A stretch of DNA of 14,247 nt, taken from CAZDME01 sp964506785 [NCBI: uncultured bacterium]. Lineage in GTDB: Bacteria; CAZDME01; JAYEMH01. Below the pieces are notes generated by a model. That model searched no databases. It had not been told where the DNA came from and saw only the letters and a list, made by a program, of their open reading frames with translations. Both the position numbers and the translations under genes were made by a program. Each line of letters begins with the position of its first letter. The first letter of the stretch is position 1. Of this stretch, positions 1 through 6,832 are shown in pieces. The DNA lies in contig CAZDME010000036.1 of NCBI GenBank assembly GCA_964506785.1, positions 1 to 14,247 of the forward strand, read 5' to 3'.

Positions 1-29
1 TTTTATCACACTTCGTAAGTGTGATAAAA
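1..29. repeat. Perfect 13+3+13 palindrome, copy 1 (after argH)
   Basis: Same arms TTTTATCACACTT and AAGTGTGATAAAA around CGT as the copy at 3545-3573. On the operon strand it is 27 bases beyond the argH stop codon. The window starts at its first base, so anything further out, including a possible U tract on the minus strand, cannot be seen. Confidence 0.85.
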
Positions 30-56
30 TGGCGGGGTTTTCGTTATCCCCATTTA

Positions 57-1433
57 CTATCCAGCATTCCGGAGTTGTTCCCGGGCTTGGTGAATCATCT
101 TTTTCACATTTTCCGGGGCGGTCCCCCCAAATGATTTTTTAGAGTTAACCGAAACAGTTAAGTTCATAACCTGGTAAACATCACTTTCAAACTTATAAGA
201 AAAGGCTTTTAATTCCTCCAGGGTCAATTTTTCAAGTAGCTTTTTCTTTTCTTCGGCAAACTGCACCAGTTTTCCCACCGAGATATGGGCCTCGCGGAAA
301 GGAACACCTTTTTTAACCAGGTATTCGACTAAATCGGTAGCCAAGAGATACCCTCGGGCCGCCTCAAACTCCATTTTCTCTTTATTCACCGAGAGGCTTT
401 TAAGCATCTCAGAAAAAATAGAAAGCATCTCTTCTATATTATCCACGCAGTCGAAAAGTGAAGTTTTATCCTCCTGCATATCGCGGTTATAGGCAAGGGG
501 CAGTCCCTTTAAAAGGACAAGAATCTGAATCAGGTCGCCATAGATACGAGCTGTTTTCCCCCGGATGACTTCGGCGACATCAGGATTTTTCTTCTGGGGC
601 ATCAGACTGCTCCCAGTACAGAAATCCTCTCCGATAGAGACAAAGTCAAATTCTGTGCTTGACCAGAGAATCAACTCCTCACTAAAACGGGAAAGATGCA
701 TGGCGATAATGGAAGAGGCAGCAATAAATTCAATAATAAAGTCCCGGTCGCTAACGGCATCAACGGAATGGGGAGAAACTTTCGGAAAATCCAATAGATT
801 AGCCAGATACTGTCGGTCAATAGGAAGAGAGGTACCTCCTATTGCCCCTGAACCCAGGGGTAAGACATTTACCCGTTCCAAACAACCTTCCAGGCGTTTC
901 TTATCGCGCTCTAACATGTAAAAATAACTTAAGAGGTGATGCGAAAAAAGAATCGGCTGGGCATGCTGAAGATGGGTAAACCCGGGCATAATCACCTGAA
1001 TGTTTTTTTCCGCCTGTCCCAAGATTACCTGCTGAAAAGTAACCAGCAAAGCCAAAATATCCTTTATTTTCCGGCGTAAGAATAGGCGCATATCCAAAGC
1101 CACCTGGTCGTTTCGGCTGCGGGCAGTATGAAGCTTACCGGCGGCTTCGCCAATCTTTTTGGTCAGGTGCTCTTCAATGGCCAGATGAATATCCTCCTCG
1201 CCAGAAAACTTGAGCTTGCCCTTTTCTATCTCTTCTTTTATTTCCTCTAACCCTTTGACAATCGTTTCTTTTTCTTCTTCGGAAATAATCTCAACTTTAG
1301 CTAACATTTTAGCCTGGGCAATACTTCCCTCGATATCTTCAGCATATAACCGCTGGTCAAAAGAAATTGAAGAGAGAAATTTTTCTGCCTTTGGATGGGT
1401 CTCTTTCTTGAATCGTCCTCCCCAAAGTTTCAT
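57..1433 (-). CDS. argH: Argininosuccinate lyase
   Basis: This enzyme cleaves argininosuccinate to arginine and fumarate, the last step of arginine synthesis, in the cytoplasm. The 458-residue product has the usual family length and starts with the typical KLWGGRF opening. It carries HTARSRNDQ (about 102-110), THLQHAQP (about 153-160) and the fumarase/lyase superfamily signature GSSLMPQKKNPD (about 274-285), whose serine is the expected catalytic residue. The ATG is supported by a strong GGAGG ribosome site at 1440-1444, six bases upstream. It is the last gene of the arg cluster, 71 bases after argG. A palindromic repeat follows its stop codon by 27 bases. Nothing appears broken. Identification is by recalled family motifs and is very secure. 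Confidence 0.97.
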   Translation of the reverse strand: MKLWGGRFKKETHPKAEKFLSSISFDQRLYAEDIEGSIAQAKMLAKVEIISEEEKETIVKGLEEIKEEIEKGKLKFSGEEDIHLAIEEHLTKKIGEAAGKLHTARSRNDQVALDMRLFLRRKIKDILALLVTFQQVILGQAEKNIQVIMPGFTHLQHAQPILFSHHLLSYFYMLERDKKRLEGCLERVNVLPLGSGAIGGTSLPIDRQYLANLLDFPKVSPHSVDAVSDRDFIIEFIAASSIIAMHLSRFSEELILWSSTEFDFVSIGEDFCTGSSLMPQKKNPDVAEVIRGKTARIYGDLIQILVLLKGLPLAYNRDMQEDKTSLFDCVDNIEEMLSIFSEMLKSLSVNKEKMEFEAARGYLLATDLVEYLVKKGVPFREAHISVGKLVQFAEEKKKLLEKLTLEELKAFSYKFESDVYQVMNLTVSVNSKKSFGGTAPENVKKMIHQAREQLRNAG

Positions 1434-1462
1434 CTTCTGCCTCCTTCAATAAACTATCAGCG

Positions 1463-1499
1463 TCTCCCGCGATAAAAAATAGGCGGGAGGATTTTTTTT
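1463..1499 (+). terminator. Terminator-like hairpin with T8 tract, oriented against the arg operon
   Basis: In the argG-argH spacer, CTCCCGC (1464-1470) pairs perfectly with GCGGGAG (1483-1489) around a 12-base A-rich loop. A possible T:G pair at 1463/1490 extends the stem. Eight T residues follow at 1492-1499 on the + strand. This is the geometry of a rho-independent terminator for + strand transcription, yet no + strand gene precedes it. On the operon (minus) strand the same hairpin has an A tract on its 5' side and no U tract after it, so it should not end argG-argH transcription efficiently. Its role is inferred: it may block antisense transcription or stabilise an RNA end. Confidence 0.55.
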
Positions 1500-1504
1500 G
1501 ATAC

Positions 1505-2704
1505 TTATAACTTTTTCCCTTCTGCCTGAACCTTTAGCGGCAGTCCCCAGAGCTTGATAAAGCCTTCGGCCAGGCTCTGGTCAAAGGCATCTCCTTTTTC
1601 ATAGGTGGCTAAACTCTTTTTGTAAAGACTGAAAGGGGACTTACGGCTGAGAATCTGGCAGTTCCCTTTATAGAGCTTCAATTTAACTACACCGCTCACT
1701 TTTTTCTGAGCGGTATTAATAAAGGCATCTATCGCTTTTTTCAAAGGCGAAAACCACCAGCCGTAATAAACCAGTTCGGCATATTTCAAAGAGAGCTTCT
1801 CTTTAAAATGAAAGGTTTCCCGATCCAGCGTTAATTCTTCTAAAGCCCGATGAGCCGTATAAAGAATTGCTGCCGCTGGCGCCTCATAAATCTCCCGGGA
1901 TTTTATCCCTACCAGGCGATTCTCAACCAAATCAGTCCGTCCAATACCGTGTTTTCCGCCGAGGGTATTAAGCATTGATACCAGTTTTACCGCAGCAATT
2001 TTTTCCTTATTCAGTTTTACCGGCAGGCCCTCTTTAAATTCTATGTCCACTGTTTCCGCTTTATCGTCAGCCTCTAACAAAGAACGGGTCAGTCGATAGG
2101 CTCCTTCGGGAGGAGCCTGGGCCGGATCTTCCAAAAGGCCGCACTCAATGCTGGTCCCCCAGAGATTCTGGTCAATGCTATAAGGGGATTTCTTTGTCTG
2201 TTCAATGGGAATTTTATGCTTTTTAGCATAACTCATAGCCGCCTCTCGAGACTTAAGTGACCATTCCCGAAGGGGGGCAATTACCTTTAGTTTTGGGTTT
2301 AAAGCCATCAAAGAAACCTCAAAGCGCACCTGGTCATTTCCCTTGCCGGTACAGCCGTGAGCCACTAAACTGGCTTTTTCTTGATGAGCCACTTCAACAA
2401 GTTTTTTAGCGATTAAGGGACGTCCTAAAGCGGTAGCCAGAAAGTATTTCCCTTCATAAACCGCCCCGGCTTTAAGGGCCGGATAGACATATTGGCTTAA
2501 AAATTCTTCTTTGGCGTCGGCAATGTAGGCGGAGACGGCGCCAATTTTTAAAGCTTTCTTTTTAATCTCCCCCAGATTCTTAGCCTGCCCAAGGTCAACT
2601 AAAAGAGCAACGACATCAAGATTTCGCTTCTTTTTAAGCCAGGAGATGGCTACCGAGGTATCCAATCCGCCTGAATAGGCTAAAAGAACCTTCTTTTTCT
2701 TCAT
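1505..2704 (-). CDS. argG: Argininosuccinate synthase
   Basis: This enzyme joins citrulline and aspartate with ATP to give argininosuccinate, the penultimate step of arginine synthesis. The 399-residue protein is full length. It opens with the N-type ATP pyrophosphatase loop SGGLDTS (residues 11-17) and has the family motif AHGCTGKGNDQ (about 115-125). The ATG at 2704-2702 overlaps the TGA of the DUF1189 gene as ATGA. An AAGGAGA ribosome site (2711-2717) lies inside that upstream gene, seven bases before the start, so translation is probably coupled. It is followed after 71 bases by argH, with a terminator-like hairpin in between. The assignment is very secure. Confidence 0.97.
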   Translation of the reverse strand: MKKKKVLLAYSGGLDTSVAISWLKKKRNLDVVALLVDLGQAKNLGEIKKKALKIGAVSAYIADAKEEFLSQYVYPALKAGAVYEGKYFLATALGRPLIAKKLVEVAHQEKASLVAHGCTGKGNDQVRFEVSLMALNPKLKVIAPLREWSLKSREAAMSYAKKHKIPIEQTKKSPYSIDQNLWGTSIECGLLEDPAQAPPEGAYRLTRSLLEADDKAETVDIEFKEGLPVKLNKEKIAAVKLVSMLNTLGGKHGIGRTDLVENRLVGIKSREIYEAPAAAILYTAHRALEELTLDRETFHFKEKLSLKYAELVYYGWWFSPLKKAIDAFINTAQKKVSGVVKLKLYKGNCQILSRKSPFSLYKKSLATYEKGDAFDQSLAEGFIKLWGLPLKVQAEGKKL

Positions 2705-3471
2705 TGAGTTTCTCCTTGCGCCGGTACTTTACCAATAGCTGTAACCAGAATGAGAATATACAACAGGCTGTAAATTAAACTAAACAGAGGAAATCCAAAA
2801 TTAAATAGAATCACAATAACCGCCAGCACCGTCGGTAGCGTTAAAGCGTAAAGGCCAATATTCAAAAGTTGGGAATAACTTAAGTTCTTCTTCTTAAGAT
2901 TATTAGCCAGCATGGAAATTAAACTAAAAAGAAAAATCTGGATAAACTTGGCAATTAAAAAATAGATGACCAAGAGAACCGTTATTATGGGAAAAACAAC
3001 CTTCCCGCTTTTTTTCATCCACTCTTTTAAAAGCTCCGGGGTGATATATAAGGACGCCACTTGAGATAAATCATAACTCTGCGTTCTGGCATTATTTTTA
3101 CTGAGCAGGGCATTCTTAGTGAGAAGAAGGCCGGCTTCATAATCATCTAACGAAACAACTTCTCCGGTGGTATCAATAATGAAGGCATAATTTTCCACCT
3201 TATAGATGTAGGGCTGGTCAACCGGGACAGAAACTACTCCGTTAGTAATACGGATTTCTGAAATTTCCTCGCCAGCTTTATCAACAAACTCCCCGGACAA
3301 TTGAGCTAAAGTAGAAGTAAATTTTACCGACAATAAAACCGATATAACCAGAATGAGAATAGAAAGATAAAGAAAACTCCGGCCAAATTTCTGTTTAACA
3401 ATCTTTCCGTAGCTTGAAGGGCTAAAACTATTTATAAACCCGGTTATAATTCCTAACTTTTTCTCTTCCAT
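2701..3471 (-). CDS. DUF1189-like membrane protein inside the arg operon
   Basis: This is a 256-residue integral membrane protein of unknown function that resembles the DUF1189 family from memory. A short cytoplasmic start is followed by a membrane segment at about 33-50. An external domain of roughly 100 residues (about 55-155) follows, with beta-type patterns such as YIYKVENYAFIIDTTGEVV. Further hydrophobic segments lie at about 158-188, 203-225 and 228-247. The start is fixed by an AGGAGGT ribosome site six bases upstream. It sits between argF (140 bases upstream) and argG, and its TGA overlaps the argG start by four bases. Its level is therefore probably tied to ArgG translation. No catalytic motif is visible. 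Whether it has any link to arginine metabolism, for example transport or sensing, cannot be told from sequence. Confidence 0.8.
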   Translation of the reverse strand: MEEKKLGIITGFINSFSPSSYGKIVKQKFGRSFLYLSILILVISVLLSVKFTSTLAQLSGEFVDKAGEEISEIRITNGVVSVPVDQPYIYKVENYAFIIDTTGEVVSLDDYEAGLLLTKNALLSKNNARTQSYDLSQVASLYITPELLKEWMKKSGKVVFPIITVLLVIYFLIAKFIQIFLFSLISMLANNLKKKNLSYSQLLNIGLYALTLPTVLAVIVILFNFGFPLFSLIYSLLYILILVTAIGKVPAQGETQ

Positions 3472-3488
3472 CTTGCACCTCCTGTTTC

Positions 3489-3527
3489 CGTTATCTCGTT
3501 ATTTCGTTATCAGGCTATCACGTTAAA
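3489..3527 (+). repeat. Octamer tandem repeat upstream of the DUF1189 gene
   Basis: Units of eight bases from 3491 are TTATCTCG, TTATTTCG, TTATCAGG and CTATCACG, then TTAA. CGTTAT recurs at 3489, 3497 and 3505. This is the only array here with an 8-base rather than a 7-base period. It precedes the DUF1189 ribosome site by a few bases. Confidence 0.75.
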
Positions 3528-3544
3528 AGCAGAAAACACCCCGT

Positions 3545-3573
3545 TTTTATCACACTTCGTAAGTGTGATAAAA
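3545..3573. repeat. Perfect 13+3+13 palindrome, copy 2 (after argF)
   Basis: TTTTATCACACTT, the spacer CGT, and the exact inverted arm AAGTGTGATAAAA. Identity with the copy at 1-29 is complete and extends through the next five bases ATGGC. On the operon strand it lies 38 bases beyond the argF stop. No U tract follows the stem on either strand beyond the arm itself, so it is not a standard intrinsic terminator. It may be a dispersed repeat, RNA-stabilising stem or protein-binding site. Confidence 0.85.
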
Positions 3574-3611
3574 TGGCTGGGCGTTATCTCGCTTCCACCA
3601 TTTCCCATTTA
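3574..3611 (+). repeat. Heptad-like sequence between argF and the palindrome
   Basis: CGTTATCTCGCT (3582-3593) is followed by CCACCAT, TTCCCAT and TTATTAT in 7-base register (3595-3615), reaching the argF stop codon. A related CGTTATC word followed by CCATTTACTATC occupies the equivalent place after argH (42-59). Confidence 0.5.
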
Positions 3612-4532
3612 TTATTTTCCCAGCAATAAATACAGAACGGCTTTTTGAACATGAAGGCGGTTTTCCGCCTCATCCCAGACGACTGACTGTTTGCCGTCAA
3701 TAACACTATCAGTAATTTCCTCCCCCCGATGAGCCGGCAGACAATGCATAAGCAAACAATTTGAATTAGCTAATGATACCAATTTCTCATTAACTTGATA
3801 GGGTAAAAAATCTTCCCGGCGTTTTTCCGCTTCTTTCTCCTGGCCCATACTCGCCCAGACATCGGTATAAATAAGGTCCGCCGAACGGACGGCTTTTTCT
3901 GGATTGGTCTCCAGTTCAATCATCCCGCCGTTCTTCCGGGCTATTTCACCGGCCTCCTTAATCAAAGACTCATCCACTTGGTACTGACTGGGCGAAGAAA
4001 GGATAAGTTTTATTCCCATTTGAGCCGCCCCCCAAATCCAGGAACAAGCCACATTGTTGCCATCACCGATAAAGGTAACAATTTTCCCTTTAATTTCCCC
4101 TTTATGCTCAGTAAAGGTAAAAATATCGGCTAAGACCTGGCAGGGATGGCAATAATCGGAAAGGCCGTTTATTATCGGAATAGAGGCCGCCCGGCTAAAC
4201 GTAAGAATAGTCTGGTGGGAAAAGGTCCGTAAAACCACCCCATTAAGATATCTAGAAACTGTCCGGGCGACATCAGCTACACTTTCCCGCTTACCCAATT
4301 GAATCTGCTCCTCACCGAGATAAATATTTTGCCCGCCTAATTGGTACATGGCGACTTCAAAGGATATACGCGTCCGGCTGGAGGGTTTTTCAAAAATCAA
4401 ACCCAGGCTTTTTCCGCTGAGCAGACGATTAAAACGCCGGTTCTTACCGGCTTTGAATATCACTGCCCACTTAAAAATCTGCTTTATCTCTTTTTGGGAT
4501 AAATCCGCTATGGAAATTAAATCCTTTTTCAT
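3612..4532 (-). CDS. argF: Ornithine carbamoyltransferase
   Basis: This enzyme transfers a carbamoyl group from carbamoyl phosphate to ornithine to make citrulline. The 306-residue protein is full length. It has the carbamoyl-phosphate motif SSRTR (51-55), HPCQ (129-132), DGNN (157-160), the ornithine-side motif DVWASMGQE (224-232) and HCLPAHRG (263-270). The SMG and HCLP combination fits the ornithine rather than the aspartate enzyme. The ATG follows a G-rich AGGGTGGGA stretch that may act as a weak ribosome site. It starts 38 bases after argD, with a heptad repeat array filling that spacer. It is followed by a 140-base spacer with a palindromic repeat before the DUF1189 gene. Whether it works in the biosynthetic or catabolic direction follows from the argDFGH context: biosynthetic. 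Confidence 0.96.
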   Translation of the reverse strand: MKKDLISIADLSQKEIKQIFKWAVIFKAGKNRRFNRLLSGKSLGLIFEKPSSRTRISFEVAMYQLGGQNIYLGEEQIQLGKRESVADVARTVSRYLNGVVLRTFSHQTILTFSRAASIPIINGLSDYCHPCQVLADIFTFTEHKGEIKGKIVTFIGDGNNVACSWIWGAAQMGIKLILSSPSQYQVDESLIKEAGEIARKNGGMIELETNPEKAVRSADLIYTDVWASMGQEKEAEKRREDFLPYQVNEKLVSLANSNCLLMHCLPAHRGEEITDSVIDGKQSVVWDEAENRLHVQKAVLYLLLGK

Positions 4533-4545
4533 CTTCCCACCCTGT

Positions 4546-4587
4546 CCTATTACCTACTCTCTACCACCTGTTATTTACTGCCTATCG
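4546..4587 (+). repeat. Heptad array spanning the argD end and the argD-argF spacer
   Basis: Six 7-base units run CCTATTA, CCTACTC, TCTACCA, CCTGTTA, TTTACTG and CCTATCG. They resemble the mfd-pdxA array, sharing the TGCCTATC and ATCGCC words. The last two and a half units are translated as the end of ArgD (AIGSK and stop). Confidence 0.7.
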
Positions 4588-5749
4588 CCTTTTTCAAAAT
4601 CCTTACTGCCTGGTCTATCTCTTTTTTGCTAACTGTCAGTGGCGGTAAAAACCGTACAACATTTTCATTAGTGCAATTTATCAAAAGGCCTGCTTGAGCA
4701 CAGCCCTTAACCAGCTCCTGACATTTACAATCCAATTCTAAGCCAATCATTAAACCCTGCCCGCGGATTTCTTTGATAAAAGAAAAATCGTTTTTTAAGC
4801 CTTCTAATTTATTTTTAAAGTAATCCCCTTTTTCGGCTACCTCATCTAAAAATCCTTTAGCGTCTAATTGCCGGCAAAAAGATAAAGCAGCCGCACAACT
4901 AACCGGGTTGCCTCCAAAGGTCGAAGCATGGCTTGACGGCGAAAAGCTCTGGGCTATTTCCTCCCGGGCAATTATTGCTCCCAGAGGAAGCCCGCCGCCT
5001 AAACTTTTAGCTAGAATCATAACATCCGGCGTGATGCCGTAATGCTCATAAGCAAAGAGCTTGCCTGTTCGTCCCATACCGCACTGAATTTCATCAAAAA
5101 TAAAAAGCGCCTCCACCTTATGGCAAATGCCTTTTAAACCTTCAAGAAATTCTAAATCCGTTAAGTTTATCCCTCCTTCACCTTGTATGGGCTCAACTAT
5201 GACCGCGCAACAGTCTTTATCAATAGCCTTCTCGGCCGCCTCCAAATCGTTAAAGGGGATATAGCTAAATCCTTCCAGCATCGGCTCAAACCCTTTTTGA
5301 TACTTTGTCTGCCCGGTAGCGCTTAAAGCGGCGTAGGTGCGCCCATGAAAAGAATTATCCATAGAAACAATTTTAAATTTAGAATCTGCCTTCACTTTCG
5401 CAAATTTCCGAGCCAGCTTTATCGCTCCCTCAACTGCCTCCGCCCCGCTATTGCAAAAGAATACTCTGTCTCCGAAAGAATGTTCGGCCAGCCATTGGGC
5501 CAGCCGTGCCTGCGGCTCATTATAATATAGATTGGATGAATGGATGAGTAACCCAGTCTGTTTTTTTATGGCTTTGACAATCCCCTGGTTTCCATAGCCA
5601 AGGTTATTTACGGAAATCCCGGCCATAAAATCAAGATAGCCCTTACCGGTATCGTCAAAAACATAGGAACCTTTACCTTTAACCAGGGCAATTTCCCGGC
5701 GGTAAGTAGGCATTATGTATTTATCGGCTAGTTCTTTTATGTGTGACAT
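4571..5749 (-). CDS. argD: Acetylornithine aminotransferase (class III PLP aminotransferase)
   Basis: This PLP enzyme makes N-acetylornithine from N-acetylglutamate semialdehyde and glutamate. The 392-residue product shows SGAEA (101-105), FHGRT (134-138), EPIQGEGG (186-193), the cofactor-binding DE at 219-220 and the Schiff-base lysine K248 in LAKSLGGGLP. The start at 5749 overlaps the end of pdxA by 29 bases. It is preferred because ELADKYIMPTYRREIALVKGKG aligns with the usual N-terminus of ArgD; an internal ATG (residue 13, at 5713) would avoid the overlap but remove that segment. No strong ribosome site is visible. The final residues AIGSK and the stop codon lie inside a heptad repeat array. 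ArgD may also act on succinyl-diaminopimelate, as in other bacteria; sequence alone does not decide this. Confidence 0.94.
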   Translation of the reverse strand: MSHIKELADKYIMPTYRREIALVKGKGSYVFDDTGKGYLDFMAGISVNNLGYGNQGIVKAIKKQTGLLIHSSNLYYNEPQARLAQWLAEHSFGDRVFFCNSGAEAVEGAIKLARKFAKVKADSKFKIVSMDNSFHGRTYAALSATGQTKYQKGFEPMLEGFSYIPFNDLEAAEKAIDKDCCAVIVEPIQGEGGINLTDLEFLEGLKGICHKVEALFIFDEIQCGMGRTGKLFAYEHYGITPDVMILAKSLGGGLPLGAIIAREEIAQSFSPSSHASTFGGNPVSCAAALSFCRQLDAKGFLDEVAEKGDYFKNKLEGLKNDFSFIKEIRGQGLMIGLELDCKCQELVKGCAQAGLLINCTNENVVRFLPPLTVSKKEIDQAVRILKKAIGSK

Positions 5750-6773
5750 ATGTTTTGCTCAGCTTTACCGCCAGTTTTATGGCTTCTTTCATGCTCCCGG
5801 CAGAAGCTTGGCCTTTACCGGCTAATTCATAAGCAGTACCATGTCCTGGGGAAGTCCGGATAAAAGGCAATCCCCAGGTGACATTAACTGAATCCTCAAA
5901 TCCACTCATTTTAAGGGGGATTAAACCCTGGTCATGATACATAACTACCTGAGCATCAAACCTCTTTTTATTTTCCGGCAAAAATAAGGTGTCGCTGGGA
6001 AAAGGGCCAAAGACAGAAAATCCCTTTTTCTTAGCTTTTTTTATAGCCGGAGTAATAATTCTTTTTTCCTCATCTCCCAGAAAGCCGCCTTCTCCGGCAT
6101 GCGGATTCAAAGCCGCTACCGCTATTCTTGGAAACTTCAACCCTAATTTTTTTAGCCCGAGGTCAGCAAACCTAATCGTTTTAAGAATCTTTTCTTGAGA
6201 AAGTTCTCTGCTTACCTTTTTCAAGGGCAGGTGCCGGGTAACCAGAATCACCCGCCATCCGCCCCCGATAAGCATCATCGCAAAGTTTCGGACTTTACTA
6301 ATTTTGGCTAAAAATTCCGTATGACCGGAGAATTTAAAACCGGCTCGATTGATTGCCTCTTTATTAACCGGTGCCGTAACTACCGCCGAAAAGTCTCCGG
6401 CCAGGGCTGATTTTGCCGCCCGGCGAATATATTCTAAAGCGGCTTGACTAATTTGTTTATTAATTTTACCCCGGCTGACTTTTTTGGCTGACAGCCTTCC
6501 TTTTCCAAAAGAGCGAAATAAATCTAAAACGATAATCCCCGGAAGATTACCTTTTAACTTTTTAATCTCCCCAATACTACTAAAAGCATATATATGTACC
6601 TTTTTACGGAGGATATCCTTAGCTATAAAATCTAAATAGCGGCTATTGCCAAAAATGACAAATCGAGCTAATTTCCGAATACCCGGGTCAAGCAGGGCTT
6701 TTAGGGTTACCTCCGGACCAATTCCCGCCGCATCTCCTAAAGTAATGGCAATTCGTAGTTTCTTTTTAACCAT
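5721..6773 (-). CDS. pdxA: 4-hydroxythreonine-4-phosphate dehydrogenase
   Basis: This enzyme is an NAD(P)-dependent, metal-requiring dehydrogenase of the DXP-dependent pyridoxal phosphate route. With the ATG at 6773 it has 350 residues. The N-terminus has ITLGDAAGIGPEV, and SGHTE (His about 151) is the expected substrate-binding site. Three histidines in RHLPL (about 181), NPHAGEG (about 225) and YHDQG (about 280) match the family's metal ligands in order and approximate spacing. A GTG at 6785 would add four residues, but it lies in the heptad array upstream and those residues have no family support. The gene overlaps argD by 29 bases at its end and follows mfd closely. No pdxJ is in the window. 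PdxA-like paralogues acting on other phosphorylated hydroxy acids exist, so the precise substrate is inferred. Confidence 0.93.
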   Translation of the reverse strand: MVKKKLRIAITLGDAAGIGPEVTLKALLDPGIRKLARFVIFGNSRYLDFIAKDILRKKVHIYAFSSIGEIKKLKGNLPGIIVLDLFRSFGKGRLSAKKVSRGKINKQISQAALEYIRRAAKSALAGDFSAVVTAPVNKEAINRAGFKFSGHTEFLAKISKVRNFAMMLIGGGWRVILVTRHLPLKKVSRELSQEKILKTIRFADLGLKKLGLKFPRIAVAALNPHAGEGGFLGDEEKRIITPAIKKAKKKGFSVFGPFPSDTLFLPENKKRFDAQVVMYHDQGLIPLKMSGFEDSVNVTWGLPFIRTSPGHGTAYELAGKGQASAGSMKEAIKLAVKLSKTYVTHKRTSR

Positions 6774-6781
6774 TTGCCCTG

Positions 6782-6809
6782 CCACCTATTGCCTATCACC
6801 TATCGCCTT
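6782..6809 (+). repeat. Heptad array between mfd and pdxA
   Basis: Four 7-base units run CCACCTA, TTGCCTA, TCACCTA and TCGCCTT. On the transcript strand they read as repeated TAGGYRA-like words, so several Shine-Dalgarno-like AGG cores sit just before pdxA. The array overlaps the alternative pdxA GTG start at 6785. Confidence 0.7.
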
Positions 6810-6832
6810 TAAAGTTGAATAATACCATATCC

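Noticed and set aside
1-29. CRP-like operator in the palindrome
   Set aside because: The half sites are in the order TCACA...TGTGA; a CRP site has TGTGA-N6-TCACA, the opposite arrangement, and the location is downstream of genes.
565-921. 118-codon + strand open frame
   Set aside because: It is antisense to argH, with low-complexity basic/serine-rich translation and no ribosome site or motif.
3545-3573. Palindrome as a rho-independent terminator of argF
   Set aside because: On the operon strand the stem is followed by ACGGGG rather than a U tract, and the stem itself is AT-rich.
6774-6785. Upstream GTG start for pdxA
   Set aside because: It lies in the heptad array and adds residues without family support; the ATG at 6773 gives the normal N-terminus.
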